Below, in pieces: positions 50,682-57,909 of a DNA stretch of 64,000 nt. Positions within the stretch are counted from its first letter, which is position 1. Each line of letters starts with the position of its first letter. This stretch comes from Saprospirales bacterium (GTDB taxonomy: Bacteria; Bacteroidota; Bacteroidia; Chitinophagales; Saprospiraceae). The stretch is from positions 62,001 through 126,000 of the forward strand of contig JADJTT010000012.1 in NCBI GenBank assembly GCA_016711045.1. The letters run 5' to 3'. Both the position numbers and the translations under genes were made by a program. The notes under the pieces are model-generated. The model had not been told where the DNA came from and made no database searches. It saw only the letters and a list, made by a program, of their open reading frames with translations.

Positions 50682-52822
50682 TTACTTTACACATCGGCAA
50701 GAAAATCCAAGGCTCGGATCGTTATGGATGAGGCTCAGCTCACCGTCGGAGAAGTTGAATAACTGTATGAGACCGAGGGCATTTTCTGTGCTGCTCCAGT
50801 AGTACCCGCTGGTGCCCAGATGCCTGAAGCTCCCCTCTGCATTTCGCCAGCCGCCCAGTTGCGCAGAGAATCCACCCGAAGTCATAGCTTTAAACGCCGC
50901 AGCGCCGCCATCGCTCGCATCCTCATCTGCCCCGCCAAACTGCATGGCCAGGCTTTTCAATTCCTTGCCTGTCGGAAGACGCCAACCGCCGCCCATCGCC
51001 GCACAGGCCTTTTTAGCTCCCGACCAGGTGTACAGCCGGCCATATTTTTGACAATTGGACGTACTTCCGCTGTAGCACCACGAACCAGCTGTCTGATAAT
51101 CTATATTCTGTGCCATCCAGGTTAGTCCCTCCTTGGAGCGGAAGACAGGGTAGGTCTTGCCGTCGAACGTGACACTTTTGGTACTTGTGGAGGCAGGAGC
51201 AGGCTTTTTCTCGGCTGCGATTGGCTCCGAGGTTTTTTCACCGGATCCTTATCGGGTTGTTCCAGAGGTGTATTATTCTGCAGCTGGTTAGCGCTTGCGG
51301 TTGTCGGACCATCTGGCTGACTTAAATCAACGGCGCCGATGTTGTTATTTTCCATGGTCGCCGGATCAGCGGATTTGCCGCCGCCGGAAAGTGCACCCCA
51401 GACTACCAGCACGACAACCACTAAAAGCCCACCTCCGATCATCAAATACTTCCGGTTCATGGGCGTAGCAGGAACAGCGGAGGGCTGGGCCGGCCGTTCC
51501 TGCCGGGTCGTAGAGACGCCAACCGGAACTGAAGCGGGTTTATCTGCTTTTACCTCAGCCGGACGGGCCTTCTGGGGTTCAGATTTTTCCTCCTTCGGCT
51601 TCTGGAGGGGCTTTTCCTCTTTTACCTGAGTTGTCTTTGGGGGTTGTTGGACGGTTGGTTGCTTCGCAGGGGCTTGTCCCCCAAGTATTGCCTGCAGGGA
51701 AGCCTGGGCTTCTTGTGCATATCGCCCCGCAGGATATTTTTCCAGGTAATTTTCGTATTCGAAAATAGATTTTTTCCGTTGAGCATGTTGCCAGGACTGA
51801 TCCTCTTCAATCTGCTGAATAGTCTCCAGTGCCTCATCCCGGTACTTTCCCTCCGGATTGTCTTTCCGATATTGGAGATACGCACTGATCGATTGCTGGC
51901 TTTTGGCGGCCTCCCACGCTTCCTGATCCCGCAGCAGGGCTATTTTCTCCTTTGCTTCGCCCGCGTATTGTCCCTCCGGATACTTCGCAAGAAAAGCCTC
52001 GAAATTGACAAGCGTTCCTACCCTTTGGCAGGCCTCCCAATCCGCGCCCTCATCCGCCTTCAGCCGGAATACGTACTGGCCTGCGTCATCTCCTTTTACA
52101 TCCAGTGGCTTGAAAACCGGCGTTTGTTTCCCTTTCGTCACTGCATACACTTCATCGATCAACTCGGCGGCGAGTTTATGTGCGCTCAGGAGTCCGGTGT
52201 TTTCCCACAACATTTTCAGCAGGTGTGTCGAAAAGGGGCTGTTCTCACCTGCAGCACCATCGAAGGCGCGTTCACGGGTATGGCTAGCGGCAAGACCGAG
52301 GCGGGAGCGCTTGTTTTCGTTGCCCGCTTTGACGGATCGATAGGAAGTAAATAACGCACCGGAAAAACAGGCGTCGACGATGACGAACGTGTGAAAACTA
52401 TTGATGGAGTCTAATCGGGATTTTATATCATTAGTGGAGACAAATTCCCACTCGGCCGAAGGATGGGCTTCCACTGGAATCCAATAACCTACATTATCTT
52501 CGGTCTCGCCGTGACCGGAAAAATAGATGACCACGCTATCCTCGGGCTTGACCCGGTCCTTGAGCCCCTTGAGATATTCGTGGATCTTCGGCCGGGTGGC
52601 TTCCTCGTTAAACAGGGTTTGAATATTTTCCTCCGAAAAATTGTACCGCTCTTTCAACACCTCGATCAATCCAGTCGCATCATTGACGCAGTTATTGAGT
52701 ACCTGGCAATGTTCGTAATTATCAATGGCAATGGCCAATAGGTGATTCGTGCCAGATGGCCCGGTTAAATCATCTATCATGTCGGCTCTGGTGGCAAAAC
52801 CTTTTGTTCTTTCTTCAGCCAT
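50682..52822 (-). CDS. membrane-anchored caspase-like protease with FISUMP domain, frameshifted
   Basis: The N-terminal caspase (C14) domain has the His/Cys dyad (H104 in YFSGHGETED and C152 in VIVDACFSGALF). Three tandem repeats of about 39 residues follow (261-380: LAKYPEGQYAGEAKEKI, YRKDNPEGKYRDEALETI, LEKYPAGRYAQEAQASL), then a Pro/Lys/Glu linker and one membrane helix (about 459-478, YLMIGGGLLVVVVLVVWGAL). The first frame ends after SSAPRRD. The -1 frame from the A6 run at 51233-51238 reads KTSEPIAAEKKPAPAS straight into a FISUMP domain (TWMAQNIDYQT, WRLPTGKELKSLA, YYWSSTEN). One extra A restores a 713-residue protein with the caspase inside and the FISUMP domain outside the membrane. 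Annotation may also show two adjacent genes (50682-51116 and 51122-52822). Confidence 0.85.
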
Positions 52823-53092
52823 TTTAGTGTTATTCTTAGATTAACGCGAATGCAAGAGGAGTGCTTCAGACTTCCGTATTTTATTCTTGCACTTTAGCTC
52901 CAAACCCAGCAAGGTTTTGTAAAGTAGCGTTTTTAATCCTTTTTAGCCAAATTTGTCGTGGAAATTCTTTGAAGGGCTGGTCGTCACTAACCGTATCTTA
53001 CGGATCAGGTAGTGCGCAAGTAGAAAACAAGAAGGCTTTTTTCTATACACAGAAAGTCATACCTTAAGACCTTCGATTTTCCAAAAAGATCA

Positions 53093-54445
53093 ATGATGGC
53101 AGATACGAGCATCCTCAAAGGAAACAGCAGTATAGTGCCTGTAAAAACAGATCAGTGCGATCGGGCAGACCTGCTGGACTATTTCCAAAATTCCTGGAAG
53201 TTATACGAGTGGCTTTTCAGTAGCCTCTCTTCTGATGAAACCTTTTACATGGCTCCGGACCGCCTGCGCCATCCCCTCATTTTCTATTGGGGGCATACTG
53301 CCGCTTTTTATATCAACAAGCTGGTAATGGCAGGGCTTTTGGAGAAAGGTATTAACGAACGGTACGAAGTGTTATTTGCCAAAGGCGTCGACCCTGATTT
53401 GCCCGACAACCTGCAAAAGCAACTCCAATGGCCGGATGTGGCCGCCGTAGATTCGTATCGCAAGGAAGTCTTCGATACTGTAGTGCATTTGATCAACACT
53501 ACACCACTTGACGGCCCTATCGATCCTGACCACCCACTTTGGGCCCTCCTGATGGGCATCGAACACGATCGGATCCACTTCGAAACCAGTTCGGTGTTGA
53601 TCCGCCAGTTGCCGGTGGAGCAGGTGAACCGCCCCGAGAGCTGGAAATATGCACCCACGTTTGGGTCACCACCGGCCAACCAACTCATTGCCGTGCCGGG
53701 CGGGACGGTTGAGATCGGGAAACCGGCAGACAGTAACATCTTTGGCTGGGACAATGAGTTTGGGTATCTCAAAAAAACCGTCGACCCCTTTCAAGCCGGG
53801 AAAAACCTGGTTAGCAATGAGACGTATCTCGCTTTTGTAGAATCCGGTGCTTACAACGATCTCCAATACTGGACCGAAGAGGGGAGTGCCTGGAAAGTGC
53901 GCGTGGGGTCCCGGCATCCCAAATTCTGGCTCAAGCAAGGCGACTCTTTCCAGTATCGGGCGATGTTCGATCTATTGCCTCTCCCGCTCGACTGGCCGGT
54001 GGAAATCAACGCACATGAAGCATGGGCCTATTGCCGCTGGAAAGGCGAAGGCTGGCGCTTGCTAACCGAAGCTGAATTTTACCTCATCGGCCATAAAGCC
54101 CTGGGCGAGGAGGATTGTGTGTTTTCGGATGCCTACAATCTAAACATGCAATACGGTTCTCCCACCCCGGTAGGCTTCATGAAGGAAGGGCAGACAGCCC
54201 TGGGGTTCAACGACCTCTTTGGCAATGTATGGGATTGGCTGATGGATGATTTCTACCCCTTGCCGGGCTTTGAGCCTCACTACCTTTATGAAGATTTTTC
54301 GGCGCCCTATTTCGATAACGCACATAGTATGCTAGCCGGAGGCGCCTGGGTTACTACCGGGACAGGCGCTTCCAAATATTATCGCCTGTGGTTCCGCCGG
54401 CATTTTTATCAACATGCCGGTTTCCGGCTGGCAAGAAGCTTGTAG
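53093..54445 (+). CDS. OvoA-type 5-histidylcysteine sulfoxide synthase without methyltransferase domain
   Basis: The 450-residue protein matches the N-terminal two-thirds of OvoA. A DinB-like domain carries the iron triad: H68 in IFYWGHTAAFY and H158-x3-H162 in MGIEHDRIHFETSS (H-x3-H-x-E). An FGE-sulfatase domain follows (LIAVPGGTVEIGKPADSN; FDLLPLPLDWPVEINAHEAW; MLAGGAWVTTGTGASKYYRL), ending HAGFRLARSL. OvoA joins the cysteine sulfur to C5 of histidine with O2, giving 5-histidylcysteine sulfoxide. The methyltransferase domain of full OvoA (about 200 more residues) is absent and is not encoded nearby. An EgtB-like substrate choice (hercynine) is less likely because the motif blocks follow OvoA. 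Two ATP-grasp genes follow. Confidence 0.85.
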   Translation: MMADTSILKGNSSIVPVKTDQCDRADLLDYFQNSWKLYEWLFSSLSSDETFYMAPDRLRHPLIFYWGHTAAFYINKLVMAGLLEKGINERYEVLFAKGVDPDLPDNLQKQLQWPDVAAVDSYRKEVFDTVVHLINTTPLDGPIDPDHPLWALLMGIEHDRIHFETSSVLIRQLPVEQVNRPESWKYAPTFGSPPANQLIAVPGGTVEIGKPADSNIFGWDNEFGYLKKTVDPFQAGKNLVSNETYLAFVESGAYNDLQYWTEEGSAWKVRVGSRHPKFWLKQGDSFQYRAMFDLLPLPLDWPVEINAHEAWAYCRWKGEGWRLLTEAEFYLIGHKALGEEDCVFSDAYNLNMQYGSPTPVGFMKEGQTALGFNDLFGNVWDWLMDDFYPLPGFEPHYLYEDFSAPYFDNAHSMLAGGAWVTTGTGASKYYRLWFRRHFYQHAGFRLARSL

Positions 54446-54476
54446 CAAAAGCGCTGATGGCCTATACAATACATCT

Positions 54477-54781
54477 ATGAATAAAAACAACGTTGAGTAC
54501 GTCGAAAATCTGGATTTTAGAAAGGCCGTACTAAAAAACTATCAGGTTTTCCTCGATGATCTTTGCCTGAGTGAGTTGAACCGAATGCAGAAATCGTAGC
54601 GTGGACGCAACAGATCGGGGAGTTATTGGGAGGCAATTATTTTGGCCTCGACTTTATTAAAACAGCCGAAGGATACAAAATAGTCGACATCAACTGTTCC
54701 CCCGGCATTTACTTTGATTTCATTCAAACTTTGGATATTCCTATAGCGGACTATTTTTTTCACATGCTCCCGCTGGGTTAG
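54477..54781 (+). pseudogene. ATP-grasp (RimK-like) remnant, frameshifted
   Basis: The start MNKNNVEYVENLDFRKAVLK (ATG 54477) stops after MQKS. The -1 frame from about 54584 reads AEIVAWTQQIGELLGGNYFG, then LDFIKTAEGYKIVDINCSPG to the stop at 54781. That ending has the family E/D-x-N pattern (VDINCSPG) of RimK-like ATP-grasp ligases. One extra A restores 101 residues, far below the usual 280-320, so the ATP-grasp B domain is missing even after correction. It lies 31 bases behind the OvoA-type gene. It is either a decayed ligase or a truncated paralogue of the next gene. Confidence 0.72.
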
Positions 54782-54805
54782 TGGCAGCTATTCAAGACAC
54801 ATGCG

Positions 54806-55774
54806 ATGATCCAACATTCACTAGTTATCAACCGGGCAAAAAAACACGGTATTTCGGTAACGGATATCGGCCAATTGATGCAGGCCAATGCGGCTATTCT
54901 GGAGCATAATGGCATTTCAGAACTCCTTATAGATGGAGTGCCGACTTCCTGGATTAATGTGCGCAGTCAGTTTTATTGCGACAATAAGCAATTGACCAAA
55001 CTCGCTTACGAAGCCCTTCATATTCCCCATCCCAGAAGCGTTACTTTCAAGACGCCTGCAGATCCCTCGTTGAATGCCTTTTTTAAAGAAGGAAAGCAGT
55101 ACGTGTGCAAACCCCTGGACAACACCAATGGGCTTGGGGTCGTGATGCACATCCGGAGTCTGGAAATGGTCGAAGCATATTTTGAAGAATTCAACTATTT
55201 GAATACGCAGTATTTGCTAGAGGAGCAAGTGGAAGGAAAAGACCTTCGCATTCAGGTGATCCGCGGAAAGATCGTGGCCGCCTGTATCCGGGAGCCTGCC
55301 TTTGTGGTAGGCAATGGACACGACAGCCTGGAAACCCTGATCGAACAGCGCCGGGCCATCATGCGAACACAAAACCCCGATAATTCACTGGAAATAGACA
55401 GTGCGAGTAAGGCCCTCCTCGCTCAACAAGGCATTTCCCTTTCCGATATCCCGCCAAAAGATCAAAAGGTGTCATTGAAATATGTTTCCAATATGGCCCA
55501 GGGCGGAATGGCCACGGACGTGACCGATGAGATACATCCCCTTTACCGGGAATGGGCCACCGCTTTATCCAGCTATTTGAATACGGGCTACATGGGCCTG
55601 GATTTCATTACCACAGACCCTCAGCAAAACCCCCTTGCGCATGCCTGGATATTGGAGATCAATGCCCGTGCTGAATGGTTGCACCACACTTTTTCCGAGC
55701 GCAAACAACACGATATGGCCGGGATCATTTTGAAGGAGGTGTTTGGGGAAAGAAGAGGAGACCTATCACAATAG
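54806..55774 (+). CDS. ATP-grasp ligase of the cyanophycin synthetase / GshF type
   Basis: The 322-residue protein is a stand-alone ATP-grasp. It has the A-domain entry TKLAYEALHIPHPRSVTFKT, the nucleotide loop YVCKPLDNTNGLGVVMHI (K-P-x-D-x-x-x-G-x-G-V), the CphA/GshF-specific block LRIQVIRGKIVAACIREPAF followed by VVGNGHDSLETLIE, and the metal site WILEINARAEWLHH (E-x-N). Such domains join an amino acid through an acyl phosphate, for example glycine onto gamma-Glu-Cys in GshF. No partner Mur-ligase or glutamate-cysteine ligase domain is present. Adjacent to an OvoA-type gene, it may ligate an amino acid to a thiol-histidine product; that is inference. Confidence 0.87.
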   Translation: MIQHSLVINRAKKHGISVTDIGQLMQANAAILEHNGISELLIDGVPTSWINVRSQFYCDNKQLTKLAYEALHIPHPRSVTFKTPADPSLNAFFKEGKQYVCKPLDNTNGLGVVMHIRSLEMVEAYFEEFNYLNTQYLLEEQVEGKDLRIQVIRGKIVAACIREPAFVVGNGHDSLETLIEQRRAIMRTQNPDNSLEIDSASKALLAQQGISLSDIPPKDQKVSLKYVSNMAQGGMATDVTDEIHPLYREWATALSSYLNTGYMGLDFITTDPQQNPLAHAWILEINARAEWLHHTFSERKQHDMAGIILKEVFGERRGDLSQ

Positions 55775-55806
55775 ACAGGCAATGTTTTAAGTAGTGCCAC
55801 AAAATT

Positions 55807-55847
55807 AATAACACTTATCAGCGCCTCCAGCGCTGATAAGTGTTATT
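55807..55847. terminator. bidirectional terminator
   Basis: Stem AATAACACTTATCAGCGC with GCGCTGATAAGTGTTATT (55807-55824 and 55830-55847), perfect, five-base loop. It ends the ATP-grasp transcript. Confidence 0.87.
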
Positions 55848-55890
55848 ATAAACATTCGCGACCTGCGGCCGCGAATATTTATAATTTTTT
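55847..55890. terminator. second hairpin with T-tract
   Basis: Stem TATAAACATTCGCG with CGCGAATATTTATA (55847-55860 and 55870-55883), one G-T type mismatch, then ATTTTTT. It can also end the minus-strand ice-binding gene, which stops at 55901. Confidence 0.75.
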
Positions 55891-55900
55891 GTCAAAGCAC

Positions 55901-56698
55901 TTATGGCTTATTAACAGTATTCATTTGAAGTGTCACTGCGGTTTGCGCCAGCAGGCGTCCGTTTATGGATGCGCCTGTTTGCATATTAATGCCGGTCGCT
56001 CCCAAAATGACCCCTTCAAAATGGCTGGTAGTGCCCAGGGTAACCGCGCCGGAGACCTGCCAGAAAATGTTCTTAGCTTTGGCCCCTCCGCTAAGGGTAA
56101 TCTTCACCGCAGAACTCATGTCAAGGGTCCCGGCAACCTGGAATATCCAGATATCTTTTGCGCTGCCCTTAAGTACCACATCTGTTGGGATTGAAACTGC
56201 ACTTGTCCATTTATAAAGGCCGGGCTTAAGCGTTAGGCCTCCAATATTTCCAGCGCCCAAATTCAAGTATTTCGGGTTAGGACGTCCGGCGGCGTCCGTG
56301 TATGCTGTTTGCATGTCACTCACGGCAGTGGTTAACTTGCTGGCGTTGGTCACCCTGCAAGGAAGAGGACCGGCAGCATCGACTGTGTAAATGGTCCCTG
56401 TAACTTCTGCACAAGTTAAAAGAATGGCTGCACCGGTGATTGGGCTTGATCCGACATCTCCGGTAACCGCAGACGATGGGACATCGGTAATTCCGGATTG
56501 TGACAGGATAACAAAAGTGCCTGCGACTCCAAGGTTTACCGCGTTCAAACCCCCTTTTGGATTTGCTTTTGAATCAATACCTCCAGCCTGATCAACTGAA
56601 GATAGCTGGGAAGAGAGAAGGGCCTCCTCTTTAGTACACCCAACCATGAACAGAGCCAATAGCATTACGCCTATTGGGAATAATTTTGTTAATTTCAT
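55901..56698 (-). CDS. ice-binding (DUF3494) family lipoprotein
   Basis: The 265-residue lipoprotein (signal with lipobox FMVGC, MKLTKLFPIGVMLLALFMVGC) carries the DUF3494 beta-solenoid. Its blocks are FVILSQSGITDVPSSAVTGD, VGSSPITGAAI, NLGAGNIGGLTLKPGLYKWT, KDIWIFQVAGTLDMSSAVKI and GGAKAKNIFWQVSGAVTLGT, ending INGRLLAQTAVTLQ. Characterised members bind ice or act in adhesion. The chain length is normal and the TSAVSIPTDVVLKG ladder is intact. ATG 56698 starts the signal sequence. Dyad and direct repeats lie just upstream (56715-56798). Confidence 0.9.
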   Translation of the reverse strand: MKLTKLFPIGVMLLALFMVGCTKEEALLSSQLSSVDQAGGIDSKANPKGGLNAVNLGVAGTFVILSQSGITDVPSSAVTGDVGSSPITGAAILLTCAEVTGTIYTVDAAGPLPCRVTNASKLTTAVSDMQTAYTDAAGRPNPKYLNLGAGNIGGLTLKPGLYKWTSAVSIPTDVVLKGSAKDIWIFQVAGTLDMSSAVKITLSGGAKAKNIFWQVSGAVTLGTTSHFEGVILGATGINMQTGASINGRLLAQTAVTLQMNTVNKP

Positions 56699-56714
56699 TT
56701 TTCTAACCTTAAAT

Positions 56715-56798
56715 AGTGATAGAATTATCACTGATTAAAATTAGGCCCTTTAATTTCGGAAAGTGTTATATCATTTAAGGGGAAGGTTACATCATTTA
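56715..56798 (-). promoter_or_regulatory. candidate operator cluster for the ice-binding gene
   Basis: AGTGATA-GAAT-TATCACT (56715-56732) is a perfect dyad 17 bases before the ATG. The direct repeats GTTATATCATTTA (56765-56777) and GTTACATCATTTA (56786-56798) are 21 bp apart, two helical turns, as for a dimeric regulator. The regulator is unknown. Confidence 0.5.
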
Positions 56799-56947
56799 CA
56801 GGTTTGAACAGCTTTAGCTAATCTTGTAAAGGACAGCAGCCAACCAGGTAGCCATTGCCAAGCTGCCCCCCGAAGACATTGCAGGCGAGGAGTTCACAGG
56901 AGGATATATTTTCAGCTGTTAACCAACCACTTGAGGCTACTGCTTTG

Positions 56948-57016
56948 TGGGCACACACGCCCCGATAAAAATCGGGGGAACCGCGGATGCGCTGAATCTG
57001 CTGAGCTATGCGCTGC
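56948..57016 (-). pseudogene. degenerate tRNA-Val-like copy 1
   Basis: Keeps the acceptor-like ends and the T-arm insert CCCCGATTTTTATCGGGG but has lost most of the anticodon arm. Cannot fold as a tRNA. Confidence 0.6.
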
Positions 57017-57087
57017 GGATCAGATTTTCGATAAAGAAAAAAGGCCAATAGCACTTTAATGCTATTGACCTTGTGGAGTTTTTTTCG

Positions 57088-57177
57088 TGGGCGCACACGC
57101 CCCGATAAAAATCGGGGGAACCGCGGACCCTCCCGACTGCAAGTCGGGATGCCCTGAACCAGCTGAGCTATGCGCCC
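57088..57177 (-). pseudogene. tRNA-Val-like copy 2 with palindromic inserts
   Basis: Acceptor stem GGGCGCA/TGCGCCC and D arm match the intact tRNA. Anticodon arm is CCCGACTTGCAGTCGGG (19-nt arm instead of 17 with the flanking T-A pair), and the T-loop carries the 18-bp hairpin insert. Probably not a functional tRNA. Confidence 0.65.
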
Positions 57178-57228
57178 GGGCTAAATAAAAAAGGCCAATA
57201 GCAATAATGCTATTGATTTTTGAAAAAA

Positions 57229-57284
57229 CGGGGAACCGACCCTCCCGACTCAATCAGGAGCCCTAACCACTGAGCTATGCGCCC
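57229..57284 (-). pseudogene. degenerate tRNA-Val-like copy 3
   Basis: Recognisable D arm (GCTCAGTGG-like on the minus strand) and acceptor 5' end, but many small deletions through the anticodon and T arms; the hairpin insert is mostly lost. Confidence 0.5.
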
Positions 57285-57337
57285 GGCTAAAAAAAAGCCA
57301 ATGCGTATAAGTGCTATTGACCTTGTGGAGTTTTTCC

Positions 57338-57426
57338 GGGCGCACACGCCCCGATAAAAATCGGGGGAACCGCGGACCCTCCCGACTGCAAGTCGGGATG
57401 CCCTGAACCAGCTGAGCTATGCGCCC
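57338..57426 (-). pseudogene. tRNA-Val-like copy 4 with palindromic inserts
   Basis: Same inserts as copies 2 and 5, with one base lost at the 3' end of the acceptor stem. Confidence 0.6.
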
Positions 57427-57487
57427 GGGCTAAATAAAAAAGGCCAATAGCAGTATAAGTGCTATTGACCTTGTGGAGTTTTTTTCG

Positions 57488-57577
57488 TGGGCGCACACGC
57501 CCCGATAAAAATCGGGGGAACCGCGGACCCTCCCGACTGCAAGTCGGGATGCCCTGAACCAGCTGAGCTATGCGCCC
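57488..57577 (-). pseudogene. tRNA-Val-like copy 5 with palindromic inserts
   Basis: Identical in structure to copy 2; directly neighbours the intact tRNA unit. Confidence 0.65.
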
Positions 57578-57585
57578 GGGCTAAA

Positions 57586-57622
57586 TAAAAAAGGCCAATA
57601 GCAGTATAAGTGCTATTGACCT
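57586..57622 (-). terminator. terminator of the intact tRNA-Val
   Basis: On the minus strand: stem GGTCAATAGCA, seven-base loop, TGCTATTGGCC, then TTTTTTATTT. Copies of this hairpin follow the tRNA-like pseudogenes too. Confidence 0.8.
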
Positions 57623-57638
57623 TGTGGAGTTTTTTTCG

Positions 57639-57713
57639 TGGGCGCACACGGATTCGAACCGCGGACCCTCTGCTTGTAAGGCAGATGCTCTGAACCAGCT
57701 GAGCTATGCGCCC
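57639..57713 (-). tRNA. tRNA-Val (anticodon UAC)
   Basis: Cloverleaf reads cleanly: acceptor GGGCGCA with TGCGCCC and discriminator A, D arm GCTC/GAGC, anticodon stem TCTGC/GCAGA around loop CTTACAA (anticodon TAC in DNA, UAC in RNA, reading valine codons GUA/GUG and possibly more), and T arm CGCGG-TTCGAAT-CCGTG with the normal seven-base loop. The 3' CCA is not encoded. It is followed by a terminator and a tandem set of broken copies. Confidence 0.95.
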
Positions 57714-57909
57714 GAAATTTTCGCCCTTGCTTCAAAAGGCGGATGCAAATGTATGATATTCCTGATTATCCAGCAAGTGTTTGAGAAAAAAAATCAACAG
57801 GGGAAAAGTAAGCGGGAGAAAATTATGCTAAAAATTCACCTGAAATGAGGTAGTAAAGGTAAATTGAACTAAATTACCATGAATTCTCTGTTTATAAAAC
57901 TGATTTTTC

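Larger units (their letters stand above)
56948..57622 (-). repeat. tandem array of degenerate tRNA-Val-plus-terminator units
   Basis: Five units of about 140-151 bp precede the good tRNA on the plus-strand coordinate (they lie downstream in transcription). Each has a tRNA-Val-like body and a hairpin with T-tract. Copies at 57088-57177, 57338-57426 and 57488-57577 are near-identical; those at 56948-57016 and 57229-57284 are heavily deleted. In the good copies the anticodon arm reads CCCGACTTGCAGTCGGG and the T-loop GAATC is replaced by the 18-bp hairpin CCCCGATTTTTATCGGGG. Confidence 0.85.

Noticed and set aside
51233..51238. Programmed -1 frameshift at the A6 run in the caspase gene
   Set aside because: The frame before the run (GTG AAA AAA CCT) does not fit the X-XXY-YYZ heptamer in register, and three other genes show the same kind of break without a slippery site; an assembly deletion explains all four.
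56948..57577. Array read as functional tRNA-Ala(UGC) genes
   Set aside because: The anticodon arm is two bases too long and the T-loop is replaced by an 18-bp hairpin, so a normal tRNA fold is not possible.
56948..57713. Repeats taken as a CRISPR array
   Set aside because: The repeat unit is a whole tRNA plus terminator with no variable spacers and no cas gene nearby.
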